A stretch of DNA of 12,820 nucleotides, from NCBI GenBank assembly GCA_002422265.1, contig DIUB01000025.1, positions 1 through 12,820 of the forward strand, given 5' to 3'. Shown here in pieces: positions 6,325 to 12,820 of the stretch (within the stretch, counting starts at the first letter, position 1; each line of letters opens with the position of its first letter). The DNA is from Geobacter sp. UBA6169 (lineage in GTDB: Bacteria; Desulfobacterota; Desulfuromonadia; Geobacterales; Pseudopelobacteraceae). The translations under genes and the position numbers were made by a program. The notes beneath the pieces were generated by a model. It did no database searches and had not been told where the DNA came from. It was given only the letters and a program-made list of their open reading frames with translations.

Positions 6325-8484
6325 TCAGAGTAGTTTCAGGTACAGACCGATAGCCTGTGCGTATCGCGCAAGCTCCAGCTCCAGTGCCTGCATCAGCCGC
6401 TGATGGTCAGTGCCGATCCCTTGGCGTGCTGTGTCGTTCAGTTCCGCTGCAATGGCGTGCACCTGCCGGGCACCGACGCTGCCTGAAAGTCCTTTCAGGG
6501 TGTGGGCTTCCTGGGCAATCTCTGCATGGTTGTTTGCAGCTACCAGACGATGCAGAACTGTAAGATGGTTCGGACCGGCCTTGCAAAAGGCGGTGGTCAC
6601 TTCCCGCAGCAACTCATGGCAGCCCAGGTTCAGGTAGTTGTTTCTGAGGTAGGCAATGTTCAGCACGTCTTCAGGTATAGCCGGGTCGGGGCCTGATTCA
6701 TCAGAATCGTGGTGAGTAACGGAAGCTGCAGGCTGTGATGCCGCCTCGGGAAACAGGCTGTCCACCAGGCCCACCAGATCCTGCAGGTTCAAAGGCTTGG
6801 TCAGATAGCCGTCCAGCCCGGCAGCCATGAACCGTTCCCGGTCACCCTTGACGGCATGGGCGGTCAGGGCGATGATCGGCACGTTGCTGAGCTCTTGTTC
6901 CGCCAGTGCCCGTATGGCCCGGGTGGCGGTGACACCATCCATGACCGGCATGGAGATGTCGGTCAGGATCAGGTCGTAGCGGGAGCGGGAGGCGGCCCGG
7001 ACCAGTTCGCTGCCGTCAGCTACGGTGGTGACCTGAAATCCCAGCCGCTCCAGCAGCGCGGATTGAATCCGCCGGTTGATCTCGTTGTCGTCGGCCAACA
7101 GGACCGTCAGTGCATAGTGCCGTGAGGGCAGCGGACAGGTGATGATCTCTTCGGTTGCGCATTCATCAGGTATGGTCAGGCTGGATTGAGGCAGAAAGAG
7201 CCGTACGGAAAAGGTAGAGCCGATACCGGGCAGACTGACCACGCTGATGCTGCCCCCCATCATCTCCACCAGTTGCTTGCAGATGGTCAATCCCAGACCC
7301 ACTCCTTCAAAGCTCCTGGATCGGGAGCTGTCCAGCTGGGTAAACATCTCAAAGATCGATTCCTGTTTGTCCGGTGGAATACCGATGCCGGTATCCCGTA
7401 TCAGCAGGCAGATACCCACCAGATCGGGGTGTGCGGGATCATCCGGCAGCCGGACAGCGCTGAGGCTGATCGCCCCCTGCAGGGTGTATTTGATGGCGTT
7501 GTTGAGCAGGTTGCTGACCACCTGACTGATTCTGGCTGCGGCACCCAGGTAGGCGTGGGGCAGGGCCTCGTCAATGGTCAGGGTCATCATCAACCCCTTC
7601 TTGTCGGCCATATAGCGGTAGAGCCCGGCATTGCGCCGCAGCAGGGCATGCAGGTCAAACGGTTCCTGTTCAAGCTCCAGCCTGCGTGATTCAAGGCGTG
7701 AAAAATCCAGAATATCCTCCAGCAGGTGCAGCAGTGAGCGGGCTGCATGCTGTGAATTGTTCAGCATCTCCTGCTGGGCATCAGAAAGGGGAGTGTCGGC
7801 AAGCAGCCGGTTGACACCGATGATGGCGTTCAGCGGGGTGCGCACCTCGTGACTCATCACGGCCAGAAATTCGCTCTTGGCCTGTGAGGCCTGCTCGGCA
7901 AGCTGTTTGGATGTTTCCAGCTCATTGCGGGCCTGCCACAGTTCCGTGGTGTCCAGCAGGCTCATCCTGATGGTGGCCAGGCCATGTTCCTCGTCGGTGA
8001 TCCGGGCCGCTTCAATCACGATATTCTTTATCAGGTCTCCCCGCTGCAGCAGTCGGCATTCAAAGGTGCAGATCCCTTCCGATCGGCTGACCAGATGGAG
8101 AAAGTCTATGAAGCCGGGCTGATCATCAGGGTGCAGGAACCGCTCAAAGGAACGGTTGATCAGGCTGCCGCGCTCATCGAGCAGCAAGGCCTCACCCGGC
8201 AGGTTGACCCGCATGATCAGGCCGCGGTCATCCATCAGCAGATAGGCCAGCGGTGCCCGCTCGAACAGGTCCTGATACATGCGGTGGGAACGGTTCAGCT
8301 CTTCCTGGGTGGCCAGCAGCTCTTCGTTCTGACAGCGCAGCTCCTCCTGATGGACACTCAGTTGCTCCAGGGCATGGGAAAGGCGGTTCTGGTAGTTGTC
8401 AAGCTGCTCATTCAGTACTTCGTCTTCCGGTGGATGCTCCGGCACCCCTGCTGCCTGCTCCTGCTGTTTTACTGCCGTGGTCAT
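6325..8484 (-). CDS. Cytoplasmic hybrid histidine kinase: coiled coil-PAS-HisKA-ATPase-receiver-Hpt
   Basis: The 719-residue product has no transmembrane segment. A Glu-rich coiled coil (about 25-70) leads into a PAS domain (about 70-185). HisKA follows with SHEVRTPLN and H212. The ATPase domain has NLLNNAIKYT (325-334), DTGIGIP (364-370) and GVGLGL (394-399, where many relatives have GTGLGL). The receiver has D465/D466, phospho-acceptor D509, T541 and K563. A C-terminal Hpt domain (about 605-719) has AHTLKGLSGSVG with H661. It therefore carries a complete His-Asp-His relay that would hand phosphate to a separate response regulator, none of which is seen here. Its ATG directly follows the CheB-CheR stop (TAAATG) with a strong AGGAGGAG site. 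Many CheB-CheR-PAS proteins carry a kinase on the same chain, so this may be the separated kinase half of such a system. Confidence 0.95.
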   Translation of the reverse strand: MTTAVKQQEQAAGVPEHPPEDEVLNEQLDNYQNRLSHALEQLSVHQEELRCQNEELLATQEELNRSHRMYQDLFERAPLAYLLMDDRGLIMRVNLPGEALLLDERGSLINRSFERFLHPDDQPGFIDFLHLVSRSEGICTFECRLLQRGDLIKNIVIEAARITDEEHGLATIRMSLLDTTELWQARNELETSKQLAEQASQAKSEFLAVMSHEVRTPLNAIIGVNRLLADTPLSDAQQEMLNNSQHAARSLLHLLEDILDFSRLESRRLELEQEPFDLHALLRRNAGLYRYMADKKGLMMTLTIDEALPHAYLGAAARISQVVSNLLNNAIKYTLQGAISLSAVRLPDDPAHPDLVGICLLIRDTGIGIPPDKQESIFEMFTQLDSSRSRSFEGVGLGLTICKQLVEMMGGSISVVSLPGIGSTFSVRLFLPQSSLTIPDECATEEIITCPLPSRHYALTVLLADDNEINRRIQSALLERLGFQVTTVADGSELVRAASRSRYDLILTDISMPVMDGVTATRAIRALAEQELSNVPIIALTAHAVKGDRERFMAAGLDGYLTKPLNLQDLVGLVDSLFPEAASQPAASVTHHDSDESGPDPAIPEDVLNIAYLRNNYLNLGCHELLREVTTAFCKAGPNHLTVLHRLVAANNHAEIAQEAHTLKGLSGSVGARQVHAIAAELNDTARQGIGTDHQRLMQALELELARYAQAIGLYLKLL

Positions 8485-11433
8485 TTACTGCTCCTCCTGT
8501 CTTGCCAACATCAGCAGCACCCCTGCCATCCGCAGCGGCTTGCCCTGCTCTCCGGTAAAGATCTCGCCCACCTCAAGCACCCAGTGCACCGAGCCGTCCG
8601 GCCGGCGTATCCGGTGCTTGACGCGGCATTCCCGCAGGGTGCCGACACTCTCGGTAAAGGCGTGCAGGACTGCGTCACGGTCTTCAGGCAGCACCCGGTC
8701 GATAAAGGCCATCAGGGTTGCCCCCATATTTTCGGGGCTATCCCCCAGCAGGCGGGCCATCTGGCCACTGAAGCTGAAGCGGTTGGTGGCGATATCCCAG
8801 TGCCAGCTGGCCATGTTGGCGGTCCGTTCCGCCAGGGCGCTGGTCAGATCACGCTCGGACAGCAGCCGTTGGGCGGTCTTGATCTCGGTGTTGTCTATAA
8901 AGGTGATCACCACCCCCATGATCCGGCCTGACTCGGTCAGATAGGGCACCTGGTGGATCGTGTAGTAACGGCCTTCCAACACTATTTCCGCTTCATAGGA
9001 TAGACCGCTTGAGAGCACCTGCTGCAGCTGTTCCAGCAGTTCCGGCAGCGGCAGCTTGCTGCGGATTGAGCCCAGCATCTGGCCGATATCATCCGGCAGC
9101 AGGTCAAAAATGGCGGTGGCCAGCCGGTTGTAGCGCTTGATCCGCAGCTGCTGGTCAACCACCAGCAGCGGAAAGCCGATGTTTTCCTGGATGTTTTCCA
9201 GGTCGGCATTGGCGGCCGCCAGTTCGGTTGATTTGACCTGCAGCTCCTCATTGACGGTGATCAGCTCTTCGTTGGTGGACTGCAGCTCTTCATTGGAGGT
9301 TTCCAGCTCTTCATTGGTGGACTGCATCTCTTCGTTGGAGGCCTGCAGCTCTTCATTGACCGACTGCAGCTCTTCGTTGGCCGTTTCCAGCTCTTCAATC
9401 ACGGTCTGCAGGTGTTCCCGGCTGGCGGTCAGTTCCTGCTCCAATTCAATGATGCGGGGTGACATGTCCTGATCACCAGCAGCTTCTGCAACAGGCTTTG
9501 AGGGCTGGACCCGCTCGAAACAGACCAGCATCAGGCCGGTGCGGTCTCCCTCGGCTTCAACCGGTATGGCGCTGATCCGCACAAAGCTGTCTTTGCTTTT
9601 TGGCAGCGATGCCAGCACCTTGCCGGAGACACGACTGTTCTCCCGGGCTGCCTTGTGGATCAGTGCCCGCAGTTCCACCCGGATGCTGTCGGTGGCCATC
9701 CGCAGGATGTTCAGGTTGACCTCACCCGGCACCAGCCGCAGCCAGGGGGAGACATCGCCGTGCAGATGCAGCAGCTCCATCCGGTCATTGATCAGGGCGG
9801 CAGGAGAGCCAAAGCCTTTTGCCATGGTACGCAGCAGCAGGTCTTCCAGCGACAGCTCTTTCTGGCGGGGGAGCTGCACCTGCATCGGCAGCGGCTTTTT
9901 CTCTTCAATCCTGGTGGTAAAGGCGGCCTGTACGCCTTTCATGGTGCTGATCTTGCGAAAGATCTTGTGCTTACGGTCAATACTGGTCAGGTAATCCCCC
10001 AGCTCCCCCACGCTTTCCGATTTACCCAGAAACAGGATGCCGCCGGTGTTCAGCACAAACTGGAACAGTGATAACACCCGCTTCTGCAAGGGCTGACTGA
10101 AGTAGATCAGCAGGTTGCGGCAGCTGATCAGATCAAGGTGCGAGAAGGGGGGATCCTTGACCAGATCATGTTTGGCAAAGACAATCAGCTCCCGGATCGG
10201 TTTGATGACCTGAAACACGGTTCCCTTGCGGACAAAGTACTTCTTGATGATCTCCGGCGAGACCTTTTCCAGGGCCGCCTCGGAGTAGAAACCGCGCCTG
10301 GCCGCACCGGCCACATCTCCATCCAGATCGGTGCCGAAGATCTGCAGGTTGTAGCGGTGCATCGTGTCCCCCAGCAGTTCCGCGAACAGGATGGCGATGG
10401 TGTAGACCTCCTCGCCGGTGGCGCAGCCCGGTATCCAGACCCGGATCGTATCCCCCTCTTGTTTGGTGGCCAGCAGCTTCTGCAGATGTTCCTGCAGCGA
10501 TTTGAAGGCATCCGGCTCTCTGAAAAAACAGGTGACCGAGATCAGGATGTCCTTGAACAGGGCGTCAAGCTCCCGGTTGTTCTTTTCCAGCAGGGCAACG
10601 TACAGCTCCAGCGAGTTGATCCGGTTGGCGAACATCCTGCGTTCAATCCTGCGCTGGATGGTGGACGGTTTGTACTGTGAGAAGTCTGCCCCGGAGCGCT
10701 TGAGCAGCAGGTGAAACAGCTTGCCCATCACCCCGCCCCCCTGCGCCTCTTCCTGAAACAGGGGTCGGTCATTGGGAAACTTGAGGATGCGGGCGATCTC
10801 CAGGCCGATTCTGTCCGGGGGCAGGATGATGTCCACACAGTCGGTTTCAATGGAGGCATGGGGCATGCCGTTATACTTGGCGGTGGATTCCTCCTGCACC
10901 ATGGTCATGCCGCCGGCAGCCTTGATGGCCCGTATGCCGTGGGATCCGTCGGAGCCGGTGCCGGAGAGGATGATGCCGATGGCGTTTTCACCGCAGTCTT
11001 CGGCCATGGAGCTGTAGAGGATATCAACGGACGGCTTTGGTCCGATGGCAAAGAACGGCTTGCGCAGCGTGATCACGCCCTTGATGATGGTGACATCACT
11101 GTTGGGCGGGGTGATGTAGATCCGGGACGGCTCAAGCGGCATGCCGTCGGCCGCCTCGATCACCGGCATGCTGGTATCGCGGGAAAGCAGTGAGACCAGC
11201 ATGCTGCGATGATTGGGGTCCAGGTGCTGGGCAATCACGTAGGTGATGCGGGGATGTACCGGCAGGTTCGGCAGCAGCTGCTTCAGTGCCTCAAGGCCCC
11301 CGGCTGAAGCGCCGATGCCGGCCACGATCAGCCCCTCTGCAGGTTGCGGGGCAGCAGTACACTTTTTCGTGCTGCGTTTGCTCTTTTCAGGAGGTTTACG
11401 TATGGTTTCAGATTTTTTTGGTGCTGCTGCCAT
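8485..11433 (-). CDS. CheB methylesterase-CheR methyltransferase-PAS fusion protein
   Basis: The product is 982 residues from the ATG at 11433. The frame stays open to 11616, but that extension overlaps the upstream gene in another frame, while GGAG lies five bases before 11433. After a basic, low-complexity leader (1-32) comes a CheB methylesterase domain (about 34-218) with the catalytic set Ser43 (GASAGG), His70 (AQHLDP) and Asp162 (GTGSDGSHG). The CheR domain (about 236-495) has TCFFREP (301-307), the SAM-binding IPGCATGEEVY (334-344) and SCRNLLIYF (437-445). A divergent PAS-like region (about 530-640), an eight-heptad coiled coil (679-732) and two further PAS folds (about 745-850 and 870-978) follow. 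CheB here lacks the usual receiver domain, so aspartyl phosphorylation cannot control it directly. The predicted chemistry is adding and removing methyl esters on glutamates. No chemoreceptor or CheA is nearby, so its substrate is unknown. Confidence 0.96.
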   Translation of the reverse strand: MAAAPKKSETIRKPPEKSKRSTKKCTAAPQPAEGLIVAGIGASAGGLEALKQLLPNLPVHPRITYVIAQHLDPNHRSMLVSLLSRDTSMPVIEAADGMPLEPSRIYITPPNSDVTIIKGVITLRKPFFAIGPKPSVDILYSSMAEDCGENAIGIILSGTGSDGSHGIRAIKAAGGMTMVQEESTAKYNGMPHASIETDCVDIILPPDRIGLEIARILKFPNDRPLFQEEAQGGGVMGKLFHLLLKRSGADFSQYKPSTIQRRIERRMFANRINSLELYVALLEKNNRELDALFKDILISVTCFFREPDAFKSLQEHLQKLLATKQEGDTIRVWIPGCATGEEVYTIAILFAELLGDTMHRYNLQIFGTDLDGDVAGAARRGFYSEAALEKVSPEIIKKYFVRKGTVFQVIKPIRELIVFAKHDLVKDPPFSHLDLISCRNLLIYFSQPLQKRVLSLFQFVLNTGGILFLGKSESVGELGDYLTSIDRKHKIFRKISTMKGVQAAFTTRIEEKKPLPMQVQLPRQKELSLEDLLLRTMAKGFGSPAALINDRMELLHLHGDVSPWLRLVPGEVNLNILRMATDSIRVELRALIHKAARENSRVSGKVLASLPKSKDSFVRISAIPVEAEGDRTGLMLVCFERVQPSKPVAEAAGDQDMSPRIIELEQELTASREHLQTVIEELETANEELQSVNEELQASNEEMQSTNEELETSNEELQSTNEELITVNEELQVKSTELAAANADLENIQENIGFPLLVVDQQLRIKRYNRLATAIFDLLPDDIGQMLGSIRSKLPLPELLEQLQQVLSSGLSYEAEIVLEGRYYTIHQVPYLTESGRIMGVVITFIDNTEIKTAQRLLSERDLTSALAERTANMASWHWDIATNRFSFSGQMARLLGDSPENMGATLMAFIDRVLPEDRDAVLHAFTESVGTLRECRVKHRIRRPDGSVHWVLEVGEIFTGEQGKPLRMAGVLLMLARQEEQ
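8491..8498 (-). promoter_or_regulatory. Strong Shine-Dalgarno site for the hybrid kinase gene
   Basis: The minus strand reads AGGAGGAG, six bases before the ATG at 8484 and inside the last codons of the CheB-CheR gene. It is the best ribosome site in the window, which suggests the kinase is made in good amounts relative to its neighbours. Confidence 0.75.
9238..9399 (-). repeat. Eight 21-base units encoding an EEL heptad coiled coil
   Basis: Inside the CheB-CheR gene, residues 679-732 repeat a seven-residue unit centred on (N)EEL or (N)EEM, at exact spacing from residue 680 to 731. At the DNA level the 21-base units are near-copies built around CAGCTCTTC-like plus-strand blocks. Long Glu/Asn/Gln-rich coiled coils at this position are usual in CheB-CheR-PAS proteins and probably form a dimerisation or signalling helix linking CheR to the PAS domains. 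The exact 21-base period could allow in-frame gain or loss of heptads. Confidence 0.85.
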
Positions 11434-11438
11434 GGCTT

Positions 11439-11442
11439 CTCC
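11439..11442 (-). promoter_or_regulatory. Ribosome binding site that sets the CheB-CheR start
   Basis: GGAG on the minus strand lies five bases before the ATG at 11433 and just downstream of the preceding gene's TGA (11447-11445). It supports 11433 over the longer open frame reaching 11616. Confidence 0.65.
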
Positions 11443-11444
11443 GC

Positions 11445-12044
11445 TCAGCGATTCGAGAGTGATTTTATCTGCGGTCCGGGTTGCCTGCGTCGGCAGGAGG
11501 GGCAGATCCGGTAGGTGACCGGCACCGGTTTGCTGAACGTCAGCAGCCCCAGTATTTCGGCATCCTCCGGCGAGAGCCAGCTGCCTTTGATCAGCAGACG
11601 AGTGCAGACGCTGCAACGGGGCAGTGCCTGTGCCTGCGGATCGGGCTCATGGCGATACGCGATCGGCTGTTCAAACGGCTCACATTTCAGCAGGATGTGG
11701 TCCAGCTGCAGCAGGCCGTCGGTCACCGGGGTGATGCTCATGGACATGAACCGTTTCAGGGTGGGGGAGTCGCACCGGTAATTGCGGCTGATGCTGCGGT
11801 TCAGAAAACGGGCATGCTGGAGCAGGGCCTCAAGATACATGCGGGTCTGGTCGCCGGTGATGAAATCAAAAACCCTGCGCCCTTGAATTTCTGAGGAAAG
11901 CAGGCGGTTTTCACCGCCGTTGGCAAGGGCAAACTGATCCCAGAGCGAATTTACCTTCACAATCCGGTCTGCGGGCTCAAGCCAATAGCTGACAATCTGG
12001 CCGGTTGTCTCATGCTGCCCGGCAACGCTCAGTCTGCACGGCAT
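11445..12044 (-). CDS. Small PAS-like protein with C-terminal CxxC...CxxC module
   Basis: The 199-residue product is predicted to be soluble. Residues about 15-120 look like a PAS sensor fold of the same subclass as PAS1 of the EAL protein in this operon: compare IVKVNSLWDQFALANGGE (28-45) with its IRYANQAWSSFCLLNGG, and YRCDSP (89-94) with its YPCHSP. The C-terminus has two Cys pairs, C144-x-x-C147 and C181-x-x-C184, with an intervening Trp and acidic stretch. This resembles the CxxC-K-...-W...-GICPxC tail found on some Geobacter-type signalling proteins, and suggests a bound metal (zinc or iron). No output domain is present, so it may modulate the neighbouring kinases or the CheB-CheR protein. 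The ATG overlaps the upstream kinase stop by 16 bases, and its ribosome site is weak. CheB-CheR starts 11 bases after its stop. The function is not established; the fold call is by pattern. Confidence 0.85.
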   Translation of the reverse strand: MPCRLSVAGQHETTGQIVSYWLEPADRIVKVNSLWDQFALANGGENRLLSSEIQGRRVFDFITGDQTRMYLEALLQHARFLNRSISRNYRCDSPTLKRFMSMSITPVTDGLLQLDHILLKCEPFEQPIAYRHEPDPQAQALPRCSVCTRLLIKGSWLSPEDAEILGLLTFSKPVPVTYRICPSCRRRQPGPQIKSLSNR

Positions 12045-12820
12045 GGGATATCCCGTTCCGACCGGACCCGTTCGATCTCGGTCAACAGGGTCGGGATGGA
12101 GACCGGTTTGGTGACGTAACCGTCCATGCCGGCTTTCAGGAGCGTTTCCCGGTAGCCCTGTACGGCATGGGCAGTGAGGGCTATGACCGGTGTACGGGGG
12201 AGCGCACGACTTTGCTCCTCATCCCGCAACAGCCTGATCGCCTCCAGTCCGTCCATGACCGGCATCTGGATATCCATCAGCATTAAATCAAACTTCTTTT
12301 GCCGCCAGGTTTCAAGAACCTGTTGACCGTTTTCCACGGCAGTGACCGAACAGCCCAGCTTGCCTAACAGAACGGTCATGAAGCGGCGGTTGACCTCTTC
12401 GTCTTCGGCAAGCAAGGTGGTCAATGATGGACAGTGCAATGCGGCAGTTTTCGCGGTATGCAGGCTGGTGTCCTGCTCCAGTGCCTCTGTCTGGCCGACC
12501 AGAATGCTGACCCGGAAGGTGCTGCCCCTGCCGGGGGCGCTTTCCACCCGGATTTTTCCGCCCATCAATTCCGCCAGTTTGCGGCAGATCGGCAGCCCCA
12601 GGCCGGTGCCGCCAAAGAGCCTGCCGGTGGAGCTGTCGGCCTGGGTGTAGTCATGAAAGATTGCCTCATGCTGTTCTGCCGGTATACCGATGCCGGTATC
12701 CTGCACACTGATGTCGAGGCAGATCTGACCGTTCTGCTGCGGGGTGGCGCTGGCTGTAAGGGTGACGGAGCCGTATGCGGTGAATTTGACGGCATTGCTG
12801 ATCAGGTTGATGATGATCTG
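12029..12820 (-). CDS. Hybrid histidine kinase, C-terminal part (ATPase and receiver domains)
   Basis: The frame is open from the right window edge; 263 residues are visible and the N-terminus is missing. The fragment starts at the ATPase N-box (QIIINLISNAVKFT), followed by DTGIGIP (fragment residues 41-47), FGGTGLGL (69-76) and a typical ELMGG...RVES end. A receiver domain occupies about 134-252 with E139/D140, phospho-acceptor D183, T216 and K238. The protein ends soon after the receiver, so it has no Hpt domain of its own. Phosphate would have to pass to a separate Hpt protein; the kinase two genes downstream of the small PAS gene offers one. The ATPase and receiver closely resemble those of the kinase at the other end of the window, suggesting paralogy. 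The sensor part lies outside the window. An ATG-like codon at 12706 (GTG) is internal to the domain and is not the start. Confidence 0.93.
   Translation of the reverse strand, partial: QIIINLISNAVKFTAYGSVTLTASATPQQNGQICLDISVQDTGIGIPAEQHEAIFHDYTQADSSTGRLFGGTGLGLPICRKLAELMGGKIRVESAPGRGSTFRVSILVGQTEALEQDTSLHTAKTAALHCPSLTTLLAEDEEVNRRFMTVLLGKLGCSVTAVENGQQVLETWRQKKFDLMLMDIQMPVMDGLEAIRLLRDEEQSRALPRTPVIALTAHAVQGYRETLLKAGMDGYVTKPVSIPTLLTEIERVRSERDIPCRAD

Larger units (their letters stand above)
3163..12820 (-). other. Probable six-gene signalling operon (right end not seen)
   Basis: Six consecutive minus-strand genes are separated by -16, 11, 0, 16 and -4 bases, and several ribosome sites lie inside the preceding coding sequence. 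I saw no promoter-like pair between them. The first gene of the unit may lie beyond the right edge. The hairpin at 3130-3162 is the likely end, with possible read-through into the binding protein/kinase pair. Confidence 0.7.

Noticed and set aside
7984..8931. Plus-strand open frame of 315 codons
   Set aside because: It lies antisense across the junction of two confident genes and has a composition typical of a shadow frame.
9238..9399. CRISPR-like direct repeats
   Set aside because: The units are contiguous 21-base coding repeats without spacers and encode a known coiled-coil pattern.
9137..9472. Ser-rich plus-strand frame of 111 codons
   Set aside because: It is the antisense reading of the EEL heptad tract; the repeated CTCTTC blocks create the serine runs.
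11434..11616. A 61-residue N-terminal extension of the CheB-CheR frame
   Set aside because: It overlaps the C-terminus of the small PAS/Cys protein in another frame, has no family-like content, and a good ribosome site precedes the ATG at 11433.
1..12820. Insertion sequences, integrase, tRNA or attachment sites marking a mobile island
   Set aside because: No transposase or integrase coding, terminal inverted repeats or tRNA-like fold was found, and codon use looks even across all eight genes.

Overview
The window is a dense stretch of signal-transduction genes, all on the minus strand. It holds eight genes, with almost no non-coding DNA and no gene-free interval longer than about 70 bases. 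Codon use, moderately high G+C and the abundance of PAS, GGDEF, EAL and hybrid histidine kinase genes fit an environmental delta-proteobacterium of the Geobacter/Desulfuromonas type. That placement is an inference from style, since the window has no rRNA or marker gene.

Layout in transcription order (right to left): (1) the 3' part of a hybrid histidine kinase ending in a receiver domain (12820-12029); (2) a small PAS-like protein with a C-terminal CxxC...CxxC module (12044-11445); (3) a CheB-CheR-PAS fusion without a receiver domain (11433-8485); (4) a PAS-kinase-receiver-Hpt hybrid kinase (8484-6325); (5) a PAS-PAS-GGDEF-EAL protein with a degenerate GGDEF motif and an intact EAL domain (6308-4230); (6) a membrane diguanylate cyclase (4233-3163) whose six-helix N-terminus looks like the alpha-hydroxyketone receptor domain of Vibrio CqsS. 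Gaps between these six genes run from a 16-base overlap to a 16-base gap, so they look like one translationally coupled operon. A hairpin-bearing 66-base gap then separates a second pair: (7) a predicted lipoprotein of the NMT1/SsuA solute-binding class (3096-2098) and, overlapping it by ATGA, (8) a membrane hybrid kinase with a PhnD-type periplasmic sensor, cut by the left edge (2101-1).

Taken together, the locus looks like a signal-integration island. Soluble PAS proteins, a CheB/CheR enzyme and hybrid kinases with one visible Hpt domain sit upstream of an opposed pair of c-di-GMP enzymes, followed by a two-binding-protein kinase module. No chemoreceptor, CheA/CheW, DNA-binding response regulator or transporter permease is present. 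The most notable item is the CqsS-like receptor joined to GGDEF, which would connect an alpha-hydroxyketone-type (or other lipophilic) signal directly to c-di-GMP synthesis.
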